DNA of 64,000 nucleotides. It comes from an uncultured Myxococcales bacterium (GTDB lineage Bacteria > Myxococcota_A > UBA9042). The stretch lies in NCBI GenBank assembly GCA_903896545.1, contig CAITYF010000030.1, positions 1-64,000 of the forward strand, written 5' to 3'. Below are positions 9,196-17,106 of the stretch, in pieces. How positions within the stretch are numbered: position 1 is the first letter of the stretch; the number at the start of each line of letters is the position of its first letter. Below the pieces are notes generated by a model. The model was not told the DNA's origin. It saw only the letters and a program-made list of their open reading frames with translations, and searched no databases. The position numbers and the translations under genes are program-made.

Positions 9196-9828
9196 CTACT
9201 CAGCCAACCCGTGATCCAACGCGTACCTGGCCAGTTCAACGTCGCTGGCAACGCCCAGCTTGTCCTGCACGCGCCGACGCAACGTGTGCGCGGTCGAGAC
9301 GCTGATTGTCAGCTCGCTCGCGATGGCGGGCGTCTTCTTGCCGGCGGCGAGCAATCGGAACACCTGAAACTCGCGTGGTGCCAGCGTCTCGTGCGGCGCT
9401 CGCGCGCGTGTGGGGTCCACGGCATCGACGAGCAGCGCCGCAAGTTCCTCCGTGACGAACCGTCCGCCCGCGTGAATCCGGCGAATCGCGGTAACCAGGA
9501 GTTCTGGCGCGGCTTCCTTGGGCAGGTAGCCGGCGGCTCCCGCGCGCAAAGCCTGAATCGCCAACTGGTCCTCAGCGTAGTGGCTCAAAACGACCACCTG
9601 TGGCCGCGCCATCCACCCAGACAGCTGCGCCAGCACGTCGAACCCTCCGCCATCGGGCATCTTCAGGTCCAGAACGAGCACGTCCACGTCGTGCTTGCGC
9701 AGCAGCTGGAGCGTTTCGCGACCGGACGCGGCCTGTGCCACTACGTGAATATCTGCCTGCTCGCTCAGGATCGCGATGACGCCGCTGCGAATCAAAGGGT
9801 GGTCGTCTGCCACGAGTACGCGAATCAT
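9196..9828 (-). CDS. NarL/FixJ-family response regulator
   Basis: This 210-residue cytoplasmic protein is a transcription factor controlled by phosphorylation. Residues 1-120 are a receiver domain. It has the acidic pair Asp8-Asp9 (VADDHP), the phosphoacceptor Asp54 in LVLDLKMPDG, a Ser in VVVLSHY, and the switch lysine in GYLPKEA. Residues 145-205 are a GerE/LuxR helix-turn-helix, seen in LAPREFQVFRLLAAGKKTPA and STAHTLRRRVQDKLGV. The start codon overlaps the stop of the upstream kinase gene (ATGA). The two are therefore translationally coupled and very likely form a cognate pair. Targets are not evident from the sequence. Assignment to the family is secure. Confidence 0.95.
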   Translation of the reverse strand: MIRVLVADDHPLIRSGVIAILSEQADIHVVAQAASGRETLQLLRKHDVDVLVLDLKMPDGGGFDVLAQLSGWMARPQVVVLSHYAEDQLAIQALRAGAAGYLPKEAAPELLVTAIRRIHAGGRFVTEELAALLVDAVDPTRARAPHETLAPREFQVFRLLAAGKKTPAIASELTISVSTAHTLRRRVQDKLGVASDVELARYALDHGLAE

Positions 9829-11207
9829 GTAGCCCTCTCCATTGTTTGCGCGACGTTCGGGATCGTCATCACTACTTCCGTGCCGAGCCCCGTCGGCCCC
9901 GCTCCAATCGCGAGCGTCCCGCCGATGGCCAGCGCGCGCTCGCGCATTCCGAGGATCCCCAACGGGCGGCGACCGGCCACCTGCCCTGCGTTCATACCAA
10001 CGCCGTCGTCCCGGACGCGAAGCGTCAGCACGCCTGCCAAATAGTTGAGTTCCACAACGACGTCCGTCGCCGCCGCGTGCCGAGCGACGTTGGTGAGCGA
10101 TTCCTGCAACACGCGAAACAGCGTCGTCGCCACCTGAGCGTCCAACGTCGCATCGATTTCAGGCGGCAGGTCGACAGCGAGCGAGGTCGTGACCGACGTC
10201 CGCTTGGAGAATTCACGGCACTGCCAGTCAAACGCGCGCGCCAGACCGCCATCGTCCAACACGGGAGGACGGAGCGCGGCAGCGATGCGGCGGACACTGC
10301 CCAGCGCCTCGTCAGTGGTGCCCAGCAGCGCGTCGTGCCGCTTGGCCAGCTCCTCGCTCGGCATGCCCGGATGGTTGCGGACCCACGCGAGGTCCATGCG
10401 AATCAGGCTGAGCACCTGCCCCAGGTCGTCGTGAATGTCCTGCGCGACGCTCGTCCGCTCCTCCTCGCGTGCAACCAGAAGCTCACCGGCCAGCGAACGA
10501 AGCTCCGCCTCGTTCTCCGTCAGCCGCTGCGTCGCGTCCTCCAACGCTTGGGTACGCGTCTGCACGCGTTCCTCCAAAGTTCCTTTCGCCTCCTGCAGGG
10601 CTCGCCGTTGCGTGTGATTTTCCCGGCGCGAGGAGAGGATGACGTGGTGAGTGATCGACGCGAGGATACCGAAGATGACCAAGCCAATCACGACATTCGC
10701 ATCTTCGACGTTCAGCGGACGCGTCGCGAAGCCGAGGCGGACGGCCACGTAGGCTGCGGTTGAAAGCCACGCGCCGGTCAGGAAGAGTCGCGCCGGGATG
10801 AGAAAGAACGTCGACGCGGCGAGGTCCAACTGCAAGATGCCAAACCAGTAGAGGTTGCCATGCTCGGCAGCGAGTGCGCCGTTGAGGGTGACCGGAATCG
10901 CGACGGCCGGGAAAACGGCGAACATGAGCGCCTGATAGTGGCGGCGCACGAACGTTGCCCTGTTGCGCGCGAGCCAGATACCGGTGGCGAACGCCGCGAT
11001 AGACGCACCACGCGCGGCCAGCCCGAGCGGGCGAAGGTCGGGACGAATGTCCGTGTAGTCGCCGGCGAGCGCAAGGATGCTGCCACAGAGCGCGCCGATG
11101 CACGTGACGAGCCAGACGCGCGGCGCACCGGACGCGACGTCGTCCCAGAACGATTCAGGGACCGTGGCGGGCGGCTGTGGGGGCGGTGGCTGAGACTCGC
11201 TCGACAT
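9825..11207 (-). CDS. Membrane sensor histidine kinase (HisKA_3 / DesK-NarX type)
   Basis: I start this 460-residue kinase at ATG 11207 (GGAG five bases upstream). An open frame continues to 11639, but that part runs through 43-bp tandem repeats and shows no protein character. Residues 30-190 contain about six hydrophobic segments forming an integral-membrane sensor with no large extracellular domain. Residues 195-240 are a predicted coiled coil. The HisKA_3 dimerisation box includes EERTSVAQDIHDDLGQVLS with phosphoacceptor His259. The ATP-binding domain shows ESLTNVARHA (N-box) and RDDGVGM (G1), then LGILGMRERA. It overlaps the response-regulator gene by four bases. The stimulus is unknown; DesK-like members sense membrane state, which is only an analogy here. 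Confidence 0.93.
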   Translation of the reverse strand: MSSESQPPPPQPPATVPESFWDDVASGAPRVWLVTCIGALCGSILALAGDYTDIRPDLRPLGLAARGASIAAFATGIWLARNRATFVRRHYQALMFAVFPAVAIPVTLNGALAAEHGNLYWFGILQLDLAASTFFLIPARLFLTGAWLSTAAYVAVRLGFATRPLNVEDANVVIGLVIFGILASITHHVILSSRRENHTQRRALQEAKGTLEERVQTRTQALEDATQRLTENEAELRSLAGELLVAREEERTSVAQDIHDDLGQVLSLIRMDLAWVRNHPGMPSEELAKRHDALLGTTDEALGSVRRIAAALRPPVLDDGGLARAFDWQCREFSKRTSVTTSLAVDLPPEIDATLDAQVATTLFRVLQESLTNVARHAAATDVVVELNYLAGVLTLRVRDDGVGMNAGQVAGRRPLGILGMRERALAIGGTLAIGAGPTGLGTEVVMTIPNVAQTMERAT

Positions 11208-11453
11208 GGCGTCTCCGGGTATTTGTGCACCGTCCGCGTTTCCCGGCACGCGCGAGCGGGCCAGCAAGCCCGGCCGGCACGGAGGGAGTATGCGGGATGC
11301 TGCGTGTCGGCGCCAGATGGCCTTGGTTCCAGGCGATTGGAGCCGCCCTCGCCGTCGTCGGGATCTGATTCTTGGTCTTCGCCACGTCCAGCGCGGTGTC
11401 CGCCGCGGCGAGATACACCACTTGACCTGCGCGCGAACGTCGATCCACAGAGG

Positions 11454-11668
11454 GCCGCCTCTACCGACCACGGCCCACAACGCCCCCGTGCCGCGAGGTC
11501 GAACCGCCCACCATGGGCTACAACGGCCTTGTAGCGCGACGTTGGCGTTCCAACCATGGCGTACAAGGTGCTCGTGGCGCGAGGTTGACGCGCCAACCAT
11601 GGCGTGCAACGCCCTCGTAGGGCGAGGTTGACTGCCCACCCATGGCCTGCAAGGCCGTCCTGGCGAAC
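11454..11668. repeat. Tandem array of five 43-bp imperfect units
   Basis: Five consecutive 43-base units lie at 11454-11496, 11497-11539, 11540-11582, 11583-11625 and 11626-11668. The most conserved part is the core CCAACCATGG (variants CCCACCATGG and CCCACCCATGG); four of the five units end in GCGA. Units contain small inverted repeats with paired differences, such as GGTTG/CAACC in unit 4 and GTTGG/CCAAC in unit 3, and GCCCT/AGGGC with a three-base loop in unit 4. Because 43 is not a multiple of three, the array cannot encode a repeated peptide. It lies between the histidine-kinase gene and a 49-codon minus-strand gene whose stop it touches. The neighbouring 11208-11453 shows no gene. Confidence 0.85.
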
Positions 11669-11817
11669 TACTGCACCGGCGGCGGCGTCTTCGGCTTCCT
11701 GCTGCCGGCGCGGAAGAAGCTCTCGACCCAGCGCTTGGACCGCTTGGTCTTGGTCGCGCGCTTGCTCAGGTCGGCGCCGACGGTTTCAAGCGCGAGTTTG
11801 AGGGAGATGTTCTGCAT
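11668..11817 (-). CDS. Small basic protein, 49 residues, unrecognised
   Basis: A minus-strand frame runs from ATG at 11815-11817 to TAG at 11668-11670. Nearly every codon ends in G or C (about 46 of 49), matching the real genes here. GGAG lies nine bases upstream of the ATG; an in-frame GTG ten codons further up is an alternative. The peptide begins MQNISLKLALETVGADL and continues with a very basic stretch (SKRATKTKRSKRWVESFFRA) and a KPKTPPPVQ end. It has no signal peptide or cysteine. The basic middle could bind nucleic acid, but I know no family. Its stop codon touches the 43-bp tandem array, and it is divergent from the 11960 lipoprotein. It could also be the tail of a decayed larger gene. 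Confidence 0.5.
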   Translation of the reverse strand: MQNISLKLALETVGADLSKRATKTKRSKRWVESFFRAGSRKPKTPPPVQ

Positions 11818-11959
11818 GACCGTGAGCTCCGGGCTCGCAGCCACCGAAAGCGTTGCAAACGCCGGTCATTTCCCGCACCCTCGGCGCTTCAGCGGTTTAA
11901 CCGACTGCTTCGCCCCGACACACCCGGCGCGTGTCGCCGACCTTTGCCACTGGAGACCC

Positions 11960-14900
11960 ATGCGCTCTTTCCGCTCCGCTCTCGCCCTGTTTGCCGTTCT
12001 GGTCGCCACCGCGGCGTGCGGGCAACCCACTGCCCCAACGGGTGAAGGCACGGACGCGCTCGCCGGCTTGGACGCGGATGTCGCCACCGGCGGTGACGGC
12101 GAGTCGGTCGACGCTGTGGCGGCCGATACCGTCCAGAACGATGCGGCGCAGAACGACTTGGCCCAAAACGACACTGAACAGACGGATGCGGCCCAGACCG
12201 ATGCCGCAGAGAACGATGCCGCCCCAGCCGATGCGGACGCGGCCGACGTGCCCGTCAATCTGGACAGTGCAGACGGGGACGCTGCCGACGTGGACGCGGA
12301 GGACGACGCGGGCTCCGCGGCCGACGCGCAGCCAGACAGCAAGCTCGAGTGCACTCAGGACGGCGACTGCGCGGACGCGGACCCATGCACCTTGGACACG
12401 TGCGCGGCCAACGTCTGCACCCACACGCCGCAGGACGGCCCGTGTGACGACGGCAACCCGTGCACGGGCGGCGACACGTGCACCCAGGGAACCTGCAGTG
12501 GCGCGAAGATCGCGTGCCCCGGGACAGTCTGCGGCAACGGCGTTCTGGAAGCCGGGGAAGACTGCGACTTTGGCGGCGTGGCCAGTGTCTGCTGCGACGC
12601 CACGACGTGCACCACGCTGCCCAGCAACCCGACCGAGACCGAGCCCAACAACACCAAGGTCGGCATCGACTTCTTGAAGGACGACATCACCGGCGGTTCG
12701 ACGGTAGCCAGCGAATCGTGCGGCACCATCGATGGCCAGTTTCAGCCTGACCAGATGGTGGACAACTGGGACGTCGACTTCTTCAAGTTCTACGTGCCGG
12801 CGCCGTCGACCGTGTACCTGGACATTGTCGACCCGACCGGTGGCGACGGCTGTGTCTGGCAGGGGAAGGCAGGCTCGGGGTGGGCGTCCCTCGATACGCA
12901 GTTGGCGGCGTTTGACAGCGCACTCGTGCAGGTCGCCACCAACGATGACAAGGTCAAGGGCAACGCCTGTTCCGCGGTGGTCATCGATGCCGCGACGCCG
13001 GGCTGGTACTACGCCGGCACCGTGGGGTACGGCAGTGATGCGCAGAACAACGACGTCAACCAGCCCTACCGCCTGCTGACCAAGATGCAGCCGTGGAAGT
13101 GCGGTGACGGCCTGAAACAGGGCAGTGAAGCCTGTGACGGCACGCAATTTGGGCCGGCGACGTGCGTGACGCTCGGCTACACCGGCGGCACTTTGGCCTG
13201 CGCGTCCGACTGCGGCCTGAACACCGGCGCTTGCACCGGCACGCCCCCGGGCGCGGAGCCCAATGACGCGTTTACGACGGCCACGCCGATGGTCAGCCTG
13301 ATCGCCGGGCACTTGGGCGGCGGCGTCGACTATTACAAGCTCGACCTGCCGGCGGGCGCGGTGCTGACGGCGACGACGTCGGACCCCACGGGCGGCAATG
13401 CGTGCGCGACGTCGACGGCGTTCCCGCCCCTGGCCGATCTGAACACGCAGCTGGCGCTCTACGGCCCGGACCAACAGCAGCTCGTGGGCAATGACGACAT
13501 CCACTCGGAGTACCCGCCGTTTGATGCCACTGCCAATTTCTGCTCGTCCGTGACCTGGAGCGTGGCCACCGCGGGCACGTATTACTTGGCCGTGACGGGC
13601 TCCGGCCTGCTGACGGTGACCGACCCGGTGACGGGCGTGGCGGGCTATCCGGTGGGCTACGCCTTGAACGTCACGGTGACGCCGTGGACGTGCGAGCCCG
13701 CGCCGGACTTGCCGTGTGAACTGCCGGACAACCACACGCCTGCGACGGCCATGCCGATTGACGGCGGTGCCGCCGGTGTCGTGAGCTCGCCCGCGCAGGC
13801 CGACTACTTCGTGTTCCAGGTGGACACCGACGGCACGATGATTGCGGCGACGATCCGCGATGGCGGGGTCCCCGCGGTGGCCGGGCAGCCGACGTGTGCG
13901 GCGGGGCAGATCGACACGCAGCTGGCGATCCTGGCGGCCGACGCCACCACGGTGCTGACCGAAAACGACAACATCAGCGCCGTGAACCTGTGTTCGGCAG
14001 TGACGCTGACGCTGGCGGCCGGGACGTACTACGCGGTGGTGTCCAGCCAAAATCCCAGCCAGGCCATGCCGTACGCCTTGCACATCGGTCGGGGTATTGC
14101 CAAGTGGGTGACGGCGGCTGCGGGCGGTACGGTGCAGATGCCCGCGGGTCTGGACGGTGCGGGCACGAGCGTGACCATTCCGCCGGGCGCGCTGGACGAC
14201 GATACGCTGATCACGATGGTCGGCGGCGAGCCGATTGCCTTCGCGGAGGGCACGTTGCTCGGGACGCCGATTGCGCTGGGGCCGTCCGGTACGACGTTTG
14301 GGGCGCCGGTAACGGTGTCGCTCACCGGGTTGGCGCCGACGACCGATGCGCGCTTGGTCCTGCACCGGCATGACGCCACGGGTGAGGTGGAGCTGCTGAT
14401 TGCCGACGCGAACACCGCGCCGGATGTGGCGACCGTGACGCTGGATTCGTTCTCCACGGTGCAAGCCGCCGCGACCGCCCAGCCGATGATCGCGTGGAAC
14501 AAGCACATCTTCCAGGAGACGTACGCCAACTACGGCACCATTGGCGAAATCATCGGGCGCTGCGTCAACTGCCAGATCAACACCCTGGGCACCAAGAATG
14601 CGACGCTGGACAGCTACCTCGGCTCCATCGATGCGCTGGGGATGGGGATTGGCACCTGCGCCATCAACTCCCCCGTCATCGCGACCACCCACGCGCAAAT
14701 CTACAACATCAACACGATTGGCTGGACGCTCATCACGACCGACTTCGACATCGGGTCGGCCAGCAACACGGGCCCGTTCAGCTGCCAGTTCACCGACGCA
14801 TGGCACGACACGCCGACCACCAGCGTCCCGCCGTTTGCCACGCTGGGCGGCGTGCCCTTGCCGACGTCGCAGATCCTGCAGGCCAAGAGCACGTTCTCGC

Positions 14901-16675
14901 TTGCGTTCTACGACACGCCGACGCTGACCACCAACAACAACGCCACGTTCCAGCACGCCATCGCCGCCGATGGCACGGTACCGGGCGTGGTGACGCTGAC
15001 CCTGTCAGGCGGAGAGCAGTTCAAGGCAGCGCCCGGCACGGTCCTGTCCCCGACGATTCCGTCAAATGGCGACGTGGCGCGCTTCACCGGTGACTGGAGC
15101 CTGGGCCTTACGCCACAGCTCAAGGTGACGGGGCCGACGACCGCGCAGGTGACGTTCACCGGCATGCAGGCCCCGCCGATTCCGCACGCGGGCATCGTCG
15201 ATTTTCTGGTGCTGTTTATACCGGGTGACTTCAAGCACTTCCCGTGGCCCTCGGAGACAGCCGTGCCGTTGCACCTGGACTGGCACGCGCGGGAGCTGCA
15301 TGTGTCGCGCTACTTCTACAACGAGAACGCCACGCTGAACGATGGCACGATCACCACGACCGGCACGTTCACCTTGGAGGGCGACACGTTCACCGCCGCC
15401 GTCGGGACGCACATCGGCACGTTCACGGGCGTGCCGGCGGGCTTGGTGCCCGATCTGGTCGTGACGGGTCCGACGACGGCCAAGCTCAGCTTCAGCGGCA
15501 AGGCGACCGACCCCGTGGATGGCGACTGGAACGACAACCTGCAGAATGGCGCCGTGGTCCACGACGTGAGCGTGAAGTTTGCCGACGCCGACTTCACCGC
15601 GGGTCAGGCGGCCCTGCTGACCGGCGCCAATCGGGACGACTTGCACATCGTCATGTACCGCTTCCCCGGCTTCGTCTACACGGGCTTGGCCGATGGCGGC
15701 AACATCGCGCTGGAGGCCTACGACTTTGGCGCCGGGCCGCGCTACCTGTACTGGCAGCCGATTCTGCGGGAAGGTGGCTTGGTCATGAACTATGCGCAGA
15801 CGGAACAGTGCGCAGAGCCGAACTTGGGGTGCCAACTGAAGAACTTCGGCGTGGAGGACCGCTTGGCGTTCGCCGCGGAAGGCGGCGCGAACCCGCACAA
15901 GGTCATGGAGAGCGGCAAGCCATCGGGGTGCAAGAAGCCTGGTGCCGCGGCAGATGCACTGGCCTACTGCGGCATGGACCAGTGGTATCCCTTCCACATC
16001 GAGACCCAGCTGCGCGTCGTCGGCGCTGGCCAGGCGGTGATTCATGACAGCTTCCTCGGCGCCGTTGAACAATCCCCGGACGGCAAGCCACCGGCGCCCA
16101 ATCCCGCGCTGGGCGGGACCTTGGAGCTCAATCCGGACCCGTCTCAACCGCCGATTCAGACCTGCCCGTTTGACAAGGTCTGCTGCGGACACGACTCGCC
16201 GTACTGGGAGCAACACGACGTCGGCTGGGGCACGACCGGCTATGCCGGAACGTATCCCAAGTGGCCCGCTGATCCCATCGACTTCAACGCAGGCTGGACC
16301 GCGCTGGCCAGCTGGGGCTGGGACTTTGGCAGTCATCCTCTCGTGGGTGGGCCGACGGACAAGTTCGTGTTCGACTGGTACAGTGGCAAGGGCGTGTGGG
16401 TCACGGTGCGACAAGAGCTGCAGTGCCCCGACGTGCGTCTGGTCAACGGCAAGCGCGTGGACCTGTGCGACGGCGCTGGCTACCAGTACCCGGGCACGTA
16501 CCACTCGGAGCTCAGGCTGTTCGGCTTCCCGGTCTCGTGGACGACCAAGTGCACGGGGCAGTGGTCCACACCCGGCGCGGTGTGCGAGGCCCTGTACGAC
16601 TCGAGCTCGACCTACGGCGGGTGCTATGGCCAGGTCACGGAAAACCCGACCGGCAACTACCCGCGGTTTTACTGA
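11960..16675 (+). CDS. Large multidomain lipoprotein (PPC domains, ZU5-like domain)
   Basis: ATG 11960 follows GGAG at five bases; the frame extends upstream to 11642 but only across unrelated sequence. The 1571-residue product has a signal peptide ending in ATAAC (Cys20) and an Asp/Ala/Gln-rich tether to about residue 125. Cys-rich CTDC-like units follow to about 225. Three PPC-type (bacterial pre-peptidase C-terminal) beta domains come next near 227-370, 432-570 and 585-707, each opening with EPN or DNH and carrying a DTQLA strand. A CGDGLKQGSEACDG knot lies between the first and second. Residues 722-840 resemble a ZU5 domain (VTIPPGALDDDTLITM). The last 700 residues match nothing I know. 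No protease domain is present, so this looks like a structural or adhesive surface protein. Confidence 0.85.
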   Translation: MRSFRSALALFAVLVATAACGQPTAPTGEGTDALAGLDADVATGGDGESVDAVAADTVQNDAAQNDLAQNDTEQTDAAQTDAAENDAAPADADAADVPVNLDSADGDAADVDAEDDAGSAADAQPDSKLECTQDGDCADADPCTLDTCAANVCTHTPQDGPCDDGNPCTGGDTCTQGTCSGAKIACPGTVCGNGVLEAGEDCDFGGVASVCCDATTCTTLPSNPTETEPNNTKVGIDFLKDDITGGSTVASESCGTIDGQFQPDQMVDNWDVDFFKFYVPAPSTVYLDIVDPTGGDGCVWQGKAGSGWASLDTQLAAFDSALVQVATNDDKVKGNACSAVVIDAATPGWYYAGTVGYGSDAQNNDVNQPYRLLTKMQPWKCGDGLKQGSEACDGTQFGPATCVTLGYTGGTLACASDCGLNTGACTGTPPGAEPNDAFTTATPMVSLIAGHLGGGVDYYKLDLPAGAVLTATTSDPTGGNACATSTAFPPLADLNTQLALYGPDQQQLVGNDDIHSEYPPFDATANFCSSVTWSVATAGTYYLAVTGSGLLTVTDPVTGVAGYPVGYALNVTVTPWTCEPAPDLPCELPDNHTPATAMPIDGGAAGVVSSPAQADYFVFQVDTDGTMIAATIRDGGVPAVAGQPTCAAGQIDTQLAILAADATTVLTENDNISAVNLCSAVTLTLAAGTYYAVVSSQNPSQAMPYALHIGRGIAKWVTAAAGGTVQMPAGLDGAGTSVTIPPGALDDDTLITMVGGEPIAFAEGTLLGTPIALGPSGTTFGAPVTVSLTGLAPTTDARLVLHRHDATGEVELLIADANTAPDVATVTLDSFSTVQAAATAQPMIAWNKHIFQETYANYGTIGEIIGRCVNCQINTLGTKNATLDSYLGSIDALGMGIGTCAINSPVIATTHAQIYNINTIGWTLITTDFDIGSASNTGPFSCQFTDAWHDTPTTSVPPFATLGGVPLPTSQILQAKSTFSLAFYDTPTLTTNNNATFQHAIAADGTVPGVVTLTLSGGEQFKAAPGTVLSPTIPSNGDVARFTGDWSLGLTPQLKVTGPTTAQVTFTGMQAPPIPHAGIVDFLVLFIPGDFKHFPWPSETAVPLHLDWHARELHVSRYFYNENATLNDGTITTTGTFTLEGDTFTAAVGTHIGTFTGVPAGLVPDLVVTGPTTAKLSFSGKATDPVDGDWNDNLQNGAVVHDVSVKFADADFTAGQAALLTGANRDDLHIVMYRFPGFVYTGLADGGNIALEAYDFGAGPRYLYWQPILREGGLVMNYAQTEQCAEPNLGCQLKNFGVEDRLAFAAEGGANPHKVMESGKPSGCKKPGAAADALAYCGMDQWYPFHIETQLRVVGAGQAVIHDSFLGAVEQSPDGKPPAPNPALGGTLELNPDPSQPPIQTCPFDKVCCGHDSPYWEQHDVGWGTTGYAGTYPKWPADPIDFNAGWTALASWGWDFGSHPLVGGPTDKFVFDWYSGKGVWVTVRQELQCPDVRLVNGKRVDLCDGAGYQYPGTYHSELRLFGFPVSWTTKCTGQWSTPGAVCEALYDSSSTYGGCYGQVTENPTGNYPRFY

Positions 16676-16678
16676 GTC

Positions 16679-16900
16679 CGCCACACCTGCGCGCCGTTCT
16701 TCACGCTGACCGTCGCCCTCACGGCGCAGGACGAGGGCACCGTGTTGAGTTGGTCGCAGGCGTTTGACGACCCGGAGGTGGCCGCGGCGATTTGGCATAT
16801 CTTCGCGCCGGCCAATGAACGGAATCTGGACTGGTTGGCGGAGGTGGTGGGTGCTGCACGGCGCGTCGCGGTCAAAGTTTCGCGGGGCGGCAGGGGGTAG
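16679..16900 (+). pseudogene. 3' relic of an SRPBCC (AHSA1-like) gene
   Basis: Directly after the lipoprotein stop, the same reading frame stays open for 74 codons to TAG at 16898-16900. It reads FFTLTVALTAQDEGTVLSWS, then AFDDPE, then APANERNLDWLAEVV. This matches the C-terminal strand and final helix of AHSA1/SRPBCC-domain proteins, where a phrase like VTFxxxxGGTxLTWxxxF precedes PGNExxLDRLAExL. No ATG occurs in the frame and the N-terminal two thirds are missing, so it is a truncated remnant. The lipoprotein gene therefore seems to end against decayed sequence. The residual GC-rich codon pattern suggests the decay is fairly recent. Confidence 0.55.
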
Positions 16901-17106
16901 GTGGAAGGTTTCTTTGTCCGGTTCACCAAGACGACGTCGGTGAAGAAACGGCCGACGCCGCAGCAACTACCCCGCCCTCGCCAGAACGTCGGCGCCGCCA
17001 ACAAAATCCGCGCACCAGGCCGATCGCGGACGCACGGATCGATTTTTGGCCGATCTCTCTGCACCATGCGACGATGGTCGATTGGGCGCCCGTAGAGCGG
17101 CGTCCG

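Noticed and set aside
11208-11639. N-terminal extension of the histidine kinase
   Set aside because: This part passes through the 43-bp tandem repeats and intergenic sequence; a ribosome-binding site and proper N-terminus occur at 11207.
11454-11668. CRISPR array
   Set aside because: The 43-bp units are directly adjacent with no unique spacers and no cas genes are in the window.
11897-14956. Open minus-strand frame of 1019 codons opposite the PPC lipoprotein
   Set aside because: Arg/Gly/Ala-rich antisense product with no motifs, mirroring the real plus-strand gene.
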